A DNA stretch of 64,000 bases from an uncultured Draconibacterium sp. (GCF_963675065.1 NZ_OY775905.1:1438501-1502500); one strand, 5' to 3'. Numbered from the stretch's first letter, positions 19,014 through 28,175 are shown. Program-made: numbers and translations. Notes: generated from the letters alone by a model not told the origin.

Positions 19014-19042
19014 CAAAGATAGAAAATACAGGGCTTCTGCAA
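19014..19042 (-). promoter_or_regulatory. Promoter of the flavin reductase gene
   Basis: On the minus strand TTG (19042-19040), 18 bases, then TATCTTTG (19021-19014). The predicted start of transcription lies downstream of the ATG at 19012, which supports translation from 18988. Confidence 0.65.
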
Positions 19043-19099
19043 TAATAAAGCCGGCGCAACCTTTTTTATATTTAACACATCTAATTGAAAAACAAAGGC

Positions 19100-19534
19100 A
19101 TGAAAAAACTACTTCTCCTGTTTCTTTTGCTTTCTCTTTTCGCGTGTAACGACGATCCTGACAATCCTGATGTTCTTATTGAATATGGAACAGAATGCGG
19201 ATGGGGAGCTGGCGAAATTATAAGCATTAGCGAGAATAAAATCGATTATAGCAAATCACGTATGGGAGTGGAAGGCCCGGAAATAGAATCAAAAAGCAAA
19301 TCAATAAGCGCCGATGAATGGAGCGAACTATCAAATCTGTACGACTATAGTTTCTTCCAAACGCTGGATTACCAATCCATGAATATCAGTTTTGATGGCT
19401 GCGATGAAATTATTCGAATAAGCAACCTCGACAATCAACATGAAATCCGCTATGATCCATCAACAGAAATTGAGGGTTTGGAATCGTTTCAGGAACGATT
19501 GAATGAGCTTCTTATCGAAATGCGTGACTATTAA
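19100..19534 (+). CDS. Small lipoprotein of unknown function
   Basis: 144 residues from the ATG at 19100 (MKKLLLLFLLLSLFAC). The earlier TTG at 19085 is rejected because the ATG gives a clean lipoprotein signal with lipobox LFAC (Cys16). An acidic linker follows (NDDPDNPD), then a compact domain with YGTECGWGAGE, a conserved-looking Cys pair (ECGWG...DGCDE) and a helical acidic tail. No catalytic motif is visible. It resembles small Bacteroidota lipoproteins described only as hypothetical. Likely tethered in the periplasm or at the outer membrane. Confidence 0.72.
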   Translation: MKKLLLLFLLLSLFACNDDPDNPDVLIEYGTECGWGAGEIISISENKIDYSKSRMGVEGPEIESKSKSISADEWSELSNLYDYSFFQTLDYQSMNISFDGCDEIIRISNLDNQHEIRYDPSTEIEGLESFQERLNELLIEMRDY

Positions 19535-19561
19535 TCGTTTCCCCGTTCGCAACTTTTGGCA

Positions 19562-19795
19562 ATTGTTATGATGACATTGCTCCCTTTATTAGTCTTTCCT
19601 CCAACGTCATGGTGACATTCCTTCTCCGATGCATCTTTCTTCAAACCTCATGTTGACGTTGCTTCCCCTACCAATAGTTTTCCAAATGTCAACTTGATAT
19701 TACTTCCCCTCAAGGTTTTTCACCAAATGTACTGAGTACATTGCTTCATCTAGCGGTTTTCTGAAGATTGTAGTGAGTATGATGCCCATAAAATG
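19562..19795. repeat. Degenerate 41-bp tandem repeat, about six copies
   Basis: Units start at about 19562, 19604, 19645, 19686, 19727 and 19766, with lengths 42, 41, 41, 41, 39 and a partial copy. Each begins A(C/T)nTCATGnTGAC-like, followed by nTTgCTTCCCCT and a T-rich end closing in CAA or GAA. It fills the gap between the lipoprotein stop and the ispG terminator. No open frame runs through it. Confidence 0.75.
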
Positions 19796-19796
19796 A

Positions 19797-19829
19797 AAAA
19801 GGACCCGATCACTAAAAATCGAATCCTTC
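19797..19829 (-). terminator. Terminator after ispG
   Basis: On the minus strand AAGGA..CGAT pairs with ATCG..TCCTT around an A/T-rich 8-base loop with one 2x2 mismatch, followed by TTTTTCATTTTAT. It lies about 25 bases after the ispG stop. Confidence 0.65.
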
Positions 19830-19853
19830 CTCACTATATTATAAATGTAAATA

Positions 19854-21713
19854 TTAATCTTCAGGATCTTTCCAGTCGCCATTCTCGCGAATCAGCTGCT
19901 CCAGTTCTTCCACCGCGTTTTCGTAAGGAATGTGGCGTTTAATTGGCTTTAAACCTTTATATAGGTTTACCTTGTTGTTGCCGGCTCCCACAAAACCATA
20001 ATCCACATCGCCCATCTCGCCGGGGCCGTTTACCACACAGCCCATAATACCAATCTTTAAGTGGTCGAGATGTTTAAAATGTGCTTTTACTGCTCGGGTA
20101 GTTTCCTGTAAATTAAACAGGGTTCGTCCGCAACCGGGGCACGACACAAATTCGGTTTTAGTAACCCTCATGCGGCTAGCCTGCAATAAAGCAAAACTCA
20201 GATCTTTCAACTCGGTGAAAGTAATATTTTCGTTTTCGTTCGATATACAAATTCCATCTCCATATCCGTCAATCAGCAAACCTCCAAGGTCGGCTGCGGC
20301 AGTAATCTGAAGATCATCTAAACGACTCTCATTATATTGACGGAAAAGCACAACAGGCACTTTCCAAATATGCGTTTCGAGCGACATAAAGAAGGCACGC
20401 AATTCTGCCATTGGATTGGCGTTGTGACTTTCAAGAATCAGCACCGTTTTACGGGTCTGCTTCAATTTCATGATGATCTCGGGGTGCATATCCATAAATC
20501 GGTCGAATTCCGCTTTGTCGGTGCGAATGAATTTCATTCTGCCCCAACGCGTACTTTCAAATAAGTATTCCTCGAGCGTAATTACCGGATATTCTTCACC
20601 TTGTATATCAAGTATTTTATTCCCTGAGATAAAAAATTCAGGAACGAGTTTACCCCTGATAGGTATCATCTCACGCAGGCTTCTGTCTCCTAGGTCAGCA
20701 ATAACAACCGGAAGTTGTTTCCCACCCATATTCAATACCGGACGAGTATCGCGGCGCTCGTATTCAAACGGGTTGGTTTGCGCAATCATTGGTGCCGAAA
20801 TAGGCTCGTGATTCTGATAACGTTTAAAATGATTTACCAGTTTTAAAGCCACCGGAATTTCATTCAGCGGCGCTTCGGTTAACGAAATACGCACTGTGTC
20901 GCCAATTCCGTCGCTCAACAACGCTCCCACTCCAACGGCTGATTTTATGCGTCCGTCTTCTCCTTCGCCTGCCTCAGTAACTCCCAAATGAATGGGGAAT
21001 TTCATATCCTCAAGGCGCATTTTAAAGTTAAGCAAACGAACGGTGTAAACCATAACACGTGTATTGCTTGACTTTATCGACACCACAACATTTTTAAAAT
21101 CTTCCTTTTTACAAATGCGCAGGAATTCCATCACTGATTCGGCAATTCCGGCTGGAGTATCGCCATAACGGCTCATTACCCTGTCGGAAAGCGATCCGTG
21201 GTTGGCACCTATTCGTAATGCTGTTTTGGTTTCTTTCAGCATCTTTAGAAAAGGCACAAACTGCTTTTCAATAATAGCGAGCTCCTGATTATATTCTACG
21301 TCAGTGTATATTTTATTTTTGAATTGCGCTCGTTTGTCATAGAAGTTTCCAGGATTGATACGCACCTTCGATACGTACTTGGCAGCAATTTCAGCAAGTC
21401 TTGGATTGAAATGGATATCAGCGATCAAAGGAGTATTGTAGCCTCTCTCAACCAATTCCTTCTTGATAACCTGTAGGCTTTCCGCATCCGACATCCCTTT
21501 TACCGTTACCCGAACATAATCGGCACCGGCTTTAACCACACGAATGATCTGCTCTATTGTAGCCTCGGTATCCGTGGTGTTGGTATCGGTCATCGTTTGA
21601 ATGCGGATAGGATGACTGCTACCGACAGGAACTCCCCCGATGTTTACTTCTGCAGTTTCTTGTCGTTGATAGCGGGTTAAATCTTTAATATAGTTGAAAT
21701 TACGATCTTTCAT
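19854..21713 (-). CDS. ispG: 4-hydroxy-3-methylbut-2-enyl diphosphate synthase (IspG/GcpE), long form
   Basis: 619 residues. The N-terminal TIM barrel (VNIGGVPVGSSHPIRIQTMTD, ADYVRVTVKG, RINPGNFYDKR, ALRIGANHGSLS) runs to about residue 290. A ~200-residue inserted domain follows, then the iron-sulfur domain with Cys525 and Cys528 (SCPGCGRT), Cys559 (MGCVVNGPGE) and Glu566. It converts methylerythritol cyclodiphosphate to HMBPP in the MEP isoprenoid pathway, using a [4Fe-4S] cluster. The insertion explains the length against ~370 residues in E. coli; this three-domain form is normal for Bacteroidota, chlamydiae and plants. It is divergent from the gldA-like gene. Confidence 0.97.
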   Translation of the reverse strand: MKDRNFNYIKDLTRYQRQETAEVNIGGVPVGSSHPIRIQTMTDTNTTDTEATIEQIIRVVKAGADYVRVTVKGMSDAESLQVIKKELVERGYNTPLIADIHFNPRLAEIAAKYVSKVRINPGNFYDKRAQFKNKIYTDVEYNQELAIIEKQFVPFLKMLKETKTALRIGANHGSLSDRVMSRYGDTPAGIAESVMEFLRICKKEDFKNVVVSIKSSNTRVMVYTVRLLNFKMRLEDMKFPIHLGVTEAGEGEDGRIKSAVGVGALLSDGIGDTVRISLTEAPLNEIPVALKLVNHFKRYQNHEPISAPMIAQTNPFEYERRDTRPVLNMGGKQLPVVIADLGDRSLREMIPIRGKLVPEFFISGNKILDIQGEEYPVITLEEYLFESTRWGRMKFIRTDKAEFDRFMDMHPEIIMKLKQTRKTVLILESHNANPMAELRAFFMSLETHIWKVPVVLFRQYNESRLDDLQITAAADLGGLLIDGYGDGICISNENENITFTELKDLSFALLQASRMRVTKTEFVSCPGCGRTLFNLQETTRAVKAHFKHLDHLKIGIMGCVVNGPGEMGDVDYGFVGAGNNKVNLYKGLKPIKRHIPYENAVEELEQLIRENGDWKDPED

Positions 21714-21737
21714 CAGTTAATCTGTTAAGCTGAGTTG

Positions 21738-21784
21738 CAAATTTAACCTAATGCTTCTAAAATAAAAAGAATAGTCTATTTTTG
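21738..21784. promoter_or_regulatory. Divergent -7 boxes of ispG and the gldA-like gene
   Basis: Minus strand TAAATTTG (21745-21738) lies 24 bases before the ispG ATG. Plus strand TATTTTTG (21777-21784) lies 17 bases before the ABC gene ATG. Both match TAnnTTTG; neither has a convincing -33 TTG. Confidence 0.5.
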
Positions 21785-21801
21785 TTTCGTATTCTATTTA
21801 T

Positions 21802-22707
21802 ATGATTGTTGAAACAAGGAATATCACGAAATTGTTTGGGAAACAGAAAGCCTTAGATGCTATCAGTTTTACTGTAAACAAAGGCGAACTGGTAGGTTTT
21901 TTAGGTCCGAACGGTGCCGGGAAATCAACCACCATGAAAATCATCACCGGCTTTCTTCCACAAGATGCCGGCGATATTATGATCGATGGACAAAAAGTAT
22001 CGGGACAAAACCTCGAATATAAGAAGCAAATTGGCTACTTACCCGAGCATAATCCGCTTTATACCGACCTTTATGTGAAGGAATTTTTGGAGATAACAGC
22101 GGGTTTTTACCACCTGAAAAATAAAAAGCAACGTGTTGCCGAAATGATTGAGCTCACGGGTCTGGGAATTGAGCAGCACAAAAAAATACGTGCCCTCTCG
22201 AAAGGTTACCGCCAGCGTGTGGGATTAGCACAGGCATTAATTCACGATCCGTCGATATTGATTCTGGATGAACCTACAACCGGTCTGGACCCTAACCAGC
22301 TGGAAGAAATCCGGGCGCTGATACGCGAGATAAGCAAGGAGAAAACGGTAATTCTGTCGTCGCACATTATGCAGGAAGTAGAAGCTGTTTGCAATCGCGT
22401 GCTGATAATCAACAAGGGAAAAATTGTTGCCGATGGTAATATTTCGGACGTAAAAGCCGGAATCAACATTCAAAACCAGGTTGTAATTGCCGGATTTAAA
22501 GAACAAGTTTCAGAAAAGCAGCTGTTACAAATCCCCGGCGTAAACAGGGTTGCCAAAAATGAGTTGGGTTGGGAAATTGAAGCAAAAAATGAAGCCGATA
22601 TCCGGCAGAACATTTTTCAGTTTGCTGTTACCAATAAACTCACATTACTAACCCTTTTTGAAAAGCAACAAAATCTTGAGAATGTTTTTCATCAGCTTAC
22701 CCGATAA
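21802..22707 (+). CDS. gldA: ABC transporter ATP-binding protein, GldA-like
   Basis: 301 residues. Walker A is FLGPNGAGKSTTMK, the Q-loop region is IGYLPEHNPLY, the signature is ALSKGYRQRVGLAQALIHDP, Walker B is LILDEPTTGLD, and the switch is VILSSHIMQE. The C-terminal ~80 residues form the regulatory domain of the CcmA/GldA branch. GldA with GldF and GldG forms an ABC importer/exporter needed for gliding in some Flavobacteria. No gldF/gldG permease lies here, so a role with a permease elsewhere is inferred. The gene ends 18 bases before the glycosyltransferase gene, so the two are probably co-transcribed. Confidence 0.85.
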   Translation: MIVETRNITKLFGKQKALDAISFTVNKGELVGFLGPNGAGKSTTMKIITGFLPQDAGDIMIDGQKVSGQNLEYKKQIGYLPEHNPLYTDLYVKEFLEITAGFYHLKNKKQRVAEMIELTGLGIEQHKKIRALSKGYRQRVGLAQALIHDPSILILDEPTTGLDPNQLEEIRALIREISKEKTVILSSHIMQEVEAVCNRVLIINKGKIVADGNISDVKAGINIQNQVVIAGFKEQVSEKQLLQIPGVNRVAKNELGWEIEAKNEADIRQNIFQFAVTNKLTLLTLFEKQQNLENVFHQLTR

Positions 22708-22725
22708 ATCAACCTGCACCTCAAA

Positions 22726-23721
22726 ATGCATCCTGAAGTTTCAGTAATACTACCCTATTTTAACGCCGAACTCACTCTGCAGCGCGCTATCAGCAGTATT
22801 CTAGAACAAAGTTTTACCAATTTCGAACTGCTTTTGGTTAACAACAACAGCACCGACAAAAGTGCAGATATTGCCGGGCAGGCATTGCAAAACGATTCAC
22901 GTATTGTCTTGCTTGATGAGAATATTCCGGGTGTAGTCAATGCCATGAATTGCGGATTAAAAAACGCCCGTGCCCGGTTCATTTCCCGTATGGATGCTGA
23001 TGATGTTGCCCATCCGGAAAAACTGCAAAAACAATACAACTACCTCGAAAATAATCCGATAATTGATTTTTTGGGCAGCGAAGTCGAATATGTTCCTCAC
23101 ATCGCAGAGAATAAAGGCTTCCGGAGATTTGTAGATTGGGCAAACTCGTTTCACACGCCTCAAGAAATTGCTTTGAAACAGTTTATTGAGATTCCGGCAA
23201 TTAACCCAACCATCTTTTTTCGGCGTGAACTATACGAAAAATATGGTGGCTGCCGCGACGGCAATTTCCCCGAAGACTACGAAATGCAACTGCGCTACCT
23301 GAGCCACGGAACAAAAATGGCTAAACTACCCGAAAAGTTGCTGGAGTGGCACGACTACTCCACTCGCTTAACCCGCACTGATGAGCGATATTCCACTGAA
23401 GCTTTTTTTCAAACCAAAGCTGCTTATTTTAAAAAGTGGTCGGAGCAACACAATCCGTTTCACCCCAACATTTGGATTTGGGGAGCCGGGCGTAAAACCC
23501 GCCAACGAAGTGCTTTTCTTCAAGAACAGGGGCTGAATATCGAGGGTTATATCGACATCAAAAAAACAAAACCCGATGCTCTGTTTTATAAAGAACTTCC
23601 CGAACCCGGGCAGCTGTTTATTGTGTCGATGGTAACAAATACGGGAGCAGGAGAAAAAATCAGGGAGTTTTTAATTCAACGCAATTATGCAGAAGGAAAG
23701 GATTTTATCCTGATGGGCTAA
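22726..23721 (+). CDS. Family 2 glycosyltransferase with C-terminal Rossmann-like domain
   Basis: 331 residues. The GT-A fold has VSVILPYFNAELTLQRAI, a nucleotide-sugar region ELLLVNNNSTDKSADI, the metal-binding DAD in SRMDADDVAHPEKL, and NFPEDYEMQLRYL as acceptor loop. The last ~90 residues read as a small nucleotide-binding module (WIWGAGRKTRQRSAFLQEQGL...GYIDI). It transfers an activated sugar to an acceptor that cannot be predicted, and it has no membrane helix. The start is 18 bases after the gldA-like gene. Confidence 0.87.
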   Translation: MHPEVSVILPYFNAELTLQRAISSILEQSFTNFELLLVNNNSTDKSADIAGQALQNDSRIVLLDENIPGVVNAMNCGLKNARARFISRMDADDVAHPEKLQKQYNYLENNPIIDFLGSEVEYVPHIAENKGFRRFVDWANSFHTPQEIALKQFIEIPAINPTIFFRRELYEKYGGCRDGNFPEDYEMQLRYLSHGTKMAKLPEKLLEWHDYSTRLTRTDERYSTEAFFQTKAAYFKKWSEQHNPFHPNIWIWGAGRKTRQRSAFLQEQGLNIEGYIDIKKTKPDALFYKELPEPGQLFIVSMVTNTGAGEKIREFLIQRNYAEGKDFILMG

Positions 23722-23833
23722 ATAGAAATACCGATAAATGCAGAATATTCTCTAAATTCAGCACTTCATCGGAAAAAGCTGAATTACCAAATGATAACAC
23801 TGTTTATTTGACCAAAATTAAAATCATCTAATT

Positions 23834-25636
23834 ATGAAACAGTTGTTATTTTTTCTGATAGTCATTTTTGTTGCGCACAATCCATCAAAAGCACAACCAA
23901 CCAACAGTCCTTTCGAAGGAACTACCTGGAATGTAATCCGGGAAAGATTATTTAACGGCGAAAATGCACAGGCTTATCGCTTTGAAGATGATATTCGTTT
24001 TCAGCTAATCGGCGCAAAAACGCATCAGGATTCGGCCATTGTTACGCAAATGATTGCCGAATTAAACGAACTGTTTGAAACCGTTCAAATAAAAATGGTA
24101 GACACCGAACCCAACTTCAAACTAACCATAACACAGGAAGCAGGAGGTCAATCATCCAATGCCATACAGTTAACTTCAGGTTACAGTATAATATCGGTAA
24201 ATCTGGAACTTGGAATTTCAGGAGCTTTGAGCGATAAAGAATCAGTAAAACAAATCTATTATCACACCATTCGCCAATTCACAAAGCTTTCCGCACCGCA
24301 GTCTGGAAGCTCCGTTTACGGCGGTATTTTTGATTCACCAGCAGCCTCTGATGCTGAATTTAAGGAAATAGATAAAGATCTTCTTAAGAAGCTATATTCT
24401 CCCGATTTCCATAAGAATCTTAAAGAAAGCACGGTTAGAAAACACGGCCATCAACAATATTTAGATTTGAGGTACCACAATCTGATTAAATACTTGTCGT
24501 ACTCATTTAAAGCAATTTTAATACTATTTGGATTCCTTTTTTTCCTCTCTAAAGAACCTAAAAGAAAACAAAATCCCGGTTTACTTTTGTATATAAAACA
24601 AAGGACAATAATCCTGTTAATACTTCCTTTTATCTACTCATTCATCACAACAACCGGCGATCTTTCATCCTTATTGATAGCCAGTCCGGCTTCTTTTGCA
24701 ATCAACTTTCTGGCAACAACTATTTACGCAGTGCTGGTGCTCATTATTATCTATTATTCCGAGCCTTTTTTTCTGAAAAAGATAAATAGTTTTGCAGGAA
24801 AACAGGCTTTCCTATTTCTAAGTACAAATTTTGCAGCCTTTATTGTTCCTTCGTTAACGATCTTTCCTTTTTTTATGTTATCAGGCAAACTAATGTATTC
24901 TGGGTTTCATCCTGTTTCTTTCTGGTCGCAAGGTTCACAGACATTTACAATTGTTTTTGTGGCGGCATTAAGGGTGTTCTACAATTTCATTCAATATCGC
25001 ACTCAAAGCATGGTAAATGAAAAAGACGTTGAATTGGCCAAAATGAAAGAACTAAAAAACCAGGCCGAATTGAATGCTTTACATTCGCGAATTAATCCGC
25101 ACTTTTTATACAATTCGTTAAATTCAATTGCCAGCCTGGCTCACACCGATGCCGACAAAACCGAGAACATGGCCACCGGACTTTCCGATCTGTTCAGGTA
25201 CTCGATCAATAAAGAAAACAAAACCTTTGTGTCGGTTGCCGAAGAACTGGAAATGGTAAAAAAATATCTTGAAATAGAAAAAACGCGTTTTGGTAACCGG
25301 TTGACATACGAAATAAATGCTGAAGAAAGTGCCATGGAAAAACAAATTCCAAAATTCCTAATTCAGCCACTGGTAGAAAATGCGGTAAAACACGGGCTTT
25401 CGAAAATGAAAGGCACGGGAAAAATCAGGGTGGAAGTTAAACAACTGGAAAAAGATATGTCAATTTCTATTTTTGACAACGGTCCCGATTTCCCGGATGA
25501 ACCGGTTAGTGGTTACGGCCTGCAAAACCTGCACGATAAACTGGATATTATATACGGAAACCAGGCGCTTATTAACTGGGAAAACGGTGCGAATAAAAAT
25601 TTTACTATTATGCTGAAAAATCAGTTTGAATTATGA
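23834..25636 (+). CDS. LytS/YehU-type sensor histidine kinase
   Basis: 600 residues. A signal peptide (to ~20) and a ~195-residue periplasmic domain precede several membrane helices between about 215 and 395. The His_kinase domain has His423 (INPHFLYNSLNSIASLAH), and the HATPase domain has QPLVENAVKHGL and a late GYGLQNLHDKL. It phosphorylates the LytTR regulator, whose ATG overlaps its stop by 4 bases (ATGA), a sign of translational coupling. The periplasmic sensor matches no domain I know; the signal is unknown. Confidence 0.92.
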   Translation: MKQLLFFLIVIFVAHNPSKAQPTNSPFEGTTWNVIRERLFNGENAQAYRFEDDIRFQLIGAKTHQDSAIVTQMIAELNELFETVQIKMVDTEPNFKLTITQEAGGQSSNAIQLTSGYSIISVNLELGISGALSDKESVKQIYYHTIRQFTKLSAPQSGSSVYGGIFDSPAASDAEFKEIDKDLLKKLYSPDFHKNLKESTVRKHGHQQYLDLRYHNLIKYLSYSFKAILILFGFLFFLSKEPKRKQNPGLLLYIKQRTIILLILPFIYSFITTTGDLSSLLIASPASFAINFLATTIYAVLVLIIIYYSEPFFLKKINSFAGKQAFLFLSTNFAAFIVPSLTIFPFFMLSGKLMYSGFHPVSFWSQGSQTFTIVFVAALRVFYNFIQYRTQSMVNEKDVELAKMKELKNQAELNALHSRINPHFLYNSLNSIASLAHTDADKTENMATGLSDLFRYSINKENKTFVSVAEELEMVKKYLEIEKTRFGNRLTYEINAEESAMEKQIPKFLIQPLVENAVKHGLSKMKGTGKIRVEVKQLEKDMSISIFDNGPDFPDEPVSGYGLQNLHDKLDIIYGNQALINWENGANKNFTIMLKNQFEL

Positions 25637-26403
25637 ATACCGGACAAGCTTATAAAACAATAGCAGTTGACGACGAACCTTTGGCACGTTTGCGATTGCA
25701 GACATTGCTTGGCGAATATCCGGAGAAATTTGAATTGGTTGCCGAGGCTGAAAACGGCGATGAAGCCGTTGAAAAAATCAATCGCTTAAAACCGGAGTTC
25801 GTTTTTCTCGACATTCAGATGCCCGAAACCAATGGTTTTGAAGTGCTTAAAAAACTACACTACCTGCCCAAAGTAATTTTTTGCACGGCTTACGACGAGT
25901 TTGCCCTGCAGGCTTTCGACACCAATTGTATCGATTACCTCGTAAAACCACTCACCAGGGAACGTTTTGCAAAAACCATCGAAAAAATTGAGCAATTGAA
26001 TGGAAGCACTCCAGAAATTAACCTCGATAATCTGATCGCCCAATTCAGCAGAGAATACAAAAAGAACGATGCCACCTCCATTCCGGTTAAAGTTGGCGAT
26101 CGTGTAATTTTTGTGCGACTCGACGAGGTATCCTTCTTTCAGGCCGATGAGAAGTATGTTACAGTTGTTACCAAACACTCGAAATCGTACACTTTGGATT
26201 CGAGCTTAAAAAAGCTGGAAGAAAAACTTCCCGACAATTTTATTCGTGTTCATAAATCGTATCTCATCAATAAAAATCTTTTAAAAGAAGTTAGAAAGCA
26301 CTTTAACAATCGTTTTGTGCTGATTATCGACGATTACAGCCAAAGTAAAATTACTAGCGGAAGAAGTTATTATCAGGAAATAAAAGCACTTTTTGAAATG
26401 TAA
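25633..26403 (+). CDS. LytTR family response regulator
   Basis: 256 residues. The receiver domain has the acidic pair DDE (13-15), the phosphorylated Asp60 (FVFLDIQMPETNGFEVL) and the Lys in YLVKPL. A ~30-residue linker leads to a LytTR DNA-binding domain (VKVGDRVIFVRLDEVSFFQADEKYV, FIRVHKSYLINK). It is the partner of the upstream kinase (4-base overlap). LytTR proteins bind short direct repeats upstream of targets; none could be assigned here. Confidence 0.95.
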   Translation: MNTGQAYKTIAVDDEPLARLRLQTLLGEYPEKFELVAEAENGDEAVEKINRLKPEFVFLDIQMPETNGFEVLKKLHYLPKVIFCTAYDEFALQAFDTNCIDYLVKPLTRERFAKTIEKIEQLNGSTPEINLDNLIAQFSREYKKNDATSIPVKVGDRVIFVRLDEVSFFQADEKYVTVVTKHSKSYTLDSSLKKLEEKLPDNFIRVHKSYLINKNLLKEVRKHFNNRFVLIIDDYSQSKITSGRSYYQEIKALFEM

Positions 26404-26483
26404 CCACGTAATTGTTTTTATTCAGAACCATCTCGCTATTCAGAATAATTTCAAATAAGCTTTTTTATTCAAAATAAACCTAT

Positions 26484-26491
26484 TACATTTG
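26484..26491 (+). promoter_or_regulatory. -7 box of the metK promoter
   Basis: TACATTTG matches TAnnTTTG. A T-run at 26461-26466 is the best -33 candidate. Transcription would start near 26495-26498, directly at the 5' end of the SAM-II aptamer. Confidence 0.6.
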
Positions 26492-26499
26492 CCAACGCT

Positions 26500-26556
26500 A
26501 CGTGGAAAGATTTGAGATTGATTGCAACCACATGAAAAAAACGCTAAAACAATCGC
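26500..26556 (+). promoter_or_regulatory. SAM-II riboswitch upstream of metK
   Basis: The order of conserved blocks is that of SAM-II: stem strand GTGG (26502-26505), GATTT (26509-26513), ATTGCAA (26521-26527), stem strand CCAC (26528-26531), A-rich linker, then GCTAAAA (26543-26549). The pseudoknot is present: GATTG (26516-26520) pairs with CAATC (26550-26554). It lies 84 bases before the S-adenosylmethionine synthetase gene, the expected target. SAM binding should lower expression of metK (family knowledge). The spacer to the ATG is A/T-rich. Confidence 0.88.
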
Positions 26557-26640
26557 ATTTTTCAATATCAATCGAATATCCCGCAGTTTTAAAATTTAGT
26601 ATTTAATCTACTGATTAACTTCAGTTTAAAAAGGGATTTT

Positions 26641-27894
26641 ATGAATTATTTATTTACAAGCGAATCAGTATCGGAAGGCCACCCGGATAAGGTAGCCGAC
26701 CAGATTTCAGATGCATTACTCGACCAGATTCTGGCTTTTGATTCGAACTCGAAAGTAGCCATTGAAACACTGGTTACAACCGGACAGGTAGTTGTTGCCG
26801 GCGAGGTAAAATCGCAGGCCTATGTTGATGTGCAGGAAGTTACACGAAACGTAATTAACCAGATTGGTTATACCAAAGCGGCCTACCGTTTTGATGGTGA
26901 TTCGTGTGGTGTTTTAACTGCCATTCACGAACAAAGTGATGACATTAACCGCGGTGTTGACCGTGAAGAAAAAACCGAACAAGGTGCGGGCGACCAGGGA
27001 ATGATGTTTGGATATGCCTGTAAAGACACTGAAAACTATATGCCGTTAACGCTCGATCTGTCACACAAAATTTTGCAGGAGCTTGCTGTTATCCGTCGCG
27101 AAGGCAAAGTAATGACTTATTTGCGCCCCGACTCAAAATCGCAGGTGACTGTTGAGTATAGCGACTCGAATGAGCCCGTGAAAGTGCATACCATTGTGGT
27201 ATCGACACAACACGATGAGTTTGATGCCGACGAGCCCATGCTGGCAAAAATTAAGGAGGATGTGATCAACATTCTTATTCCACGCGTAAAAGCGCAATTG
27301 TCGGAAGAAGTGCAGGATTTATTTGGCAACGACATTATTTACCACGTAAACCCGACTGGTAAATTTGTTATTGGCGGGCCACACGGCGATACCGGGTTAA
27401 CCGGACGAAAAATTATCGTTGACACCTACGGCGGCCGCGGAGCTCATGGCGGTGGTGCTTTCTCGGGAAAAGATCCATCAAAAGTTGACCGCTCGGCTGC
27501 TTATGCATCGCGCCACATTGCTAAAAACCTGGTGGCAGCAGGTGTTGCCAACGAGATTTTGGTGCAACTGGCTTATGCCATTGGTGTTGCCCAGCCGGTG
27601 GGTGTTTTTGTAAATACCTACGGCCGTTCGAACGTGAGTGTAAGCGACGGAGAAATTGCGGAAAAAGTAAAAGCTATTTTCGATCTTCGCCCGGCAGCCA
27701 TTGAGGAACGATTGAAGCTACGTAATCCTATTTACCAGGAATCGGCAGCTTATGGACACATGGGCCGTGAGCCCAAAACAATTACAAAAACTTTCGAGTC
27801 GCCATACAGTGGCAAGGTTACCAAAGAGTTGGAACTTTTTACTTGGGAAAAACTCGACTTTGTTGACACGATTAAAAAGACTTTCGGGCTATAG
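26641..27894 (+). CDS. metK: S-adenosylmethionine synthetase
   Basis: 417 residues. It has the family blocks SEGHPDKVADQISDALLD near the N-terminus, GAGDQGMMFGYA, NPTGKFVIGGPHGDTGLTGRKI, and the loop TYGGRGAHGGGAFSGKDPSKVDRSAAYASR. It forms SAM from methionine and ATP. A SAM-II riboswitch and a TAnnTTTG promoter lie upstream, and a strong terminator follows. The length is slightly above the E. coli enzyme (384), normal for Bacteroidota. Confidence 0.98.
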   Translation: MNYLFTSESVSEGHPDKVADQISDALLDQILAFDSNSKVAIETLVTTGQVVVAGEVKSQAYVDVQEVTRNVINQIGYTKAAYRFDGDSCGVLTAIHEQSDDINRGVDREEKTEQGAGDQGMMFGYACKDTENYMPLTLDLSHKILQELAVIRREGKVMTYLRPDSKSQVTVEYSDSNEPVKVHTIVVSTQHDEFDADEPMLAKIKEDVINILIPRVKAQLSEEVQDLFGNDIIYHVNPTGKFVIGGPHGDTGLTGRKIIVDTYGGRGAHGGGAFSGKDPSKVDRSAAYASRHIAKNLVAAGVANEILVQLAYAIGVAQPVGVFVNTYGRSNVSVSDGEIAEKVKAIFDLRPAAIEERLKLRNPIYQESAAYGHMGREPKTITKTFESPYSGKVTKELELFTWEKLDFVDTIKKTFGL

Positions 27895-27923
27895 TTCCGA
27901 GGGTGAGTATTAATATACGCCAG

Positions 27924-27953
27924 AAGGACGGTACGTGTTGCCGTCCTTTTTTT
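27924..27953 (+). terminator. Terminator after metK
   Basis: AAGGACGG and CCGTCCTT arms (8 bp) around a 9-base loop, followed by a T-run, 30 bases after the metK stop. Confidence 0.88.
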
Positions 27954-27974
27954 ATTCAATTTTTTGCAGAGGAG

Positions 27975-28004
27975 TTGCAGTTTAAAAAAAAGGTATTATA
28001 TTTG
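27975..28004 (+). promoter_or_regulatory. Promoter of the initiator tRNA gene
   Basis: TTG (27975-27977), exactly 19 bases, then TATATTTG (27997-28004). It is a full match to the Bacteroidota consensus. The tRNA begins 43 bases downstream. Confidence 0.8.
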
Positions 28005-28047
28005 CACCCGCGTTCACAAAGACATTTCATTTGAAATAAAAATATAT

Positions 28048-28120
<73 letters not shown>

Positions 28121-28127
28121 CTCAGAT

Positions 28128-28158
28128 AAGCCAGAGGAATTTTTCTTCTGGCTTTTTT
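28128..28158 (+). terminator. Terminator of the initiator tRNA
   Basis: AAGCCAGA/TCTGGCTT stem plus an inner GAA/TTC pair, followed by six T, 7 bases after the tRNA. A near-identical copy lies at 28486-28516. Confidence 0.85.
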
Positions 28159-28175
28159 CATTTAAAACCACCTAG

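Noticed and set aside
19562..19795. CRISPR array
   Set aside because: Units are contiguous and degenerate along their whole length, without unique spacers, and no cas genes are near.
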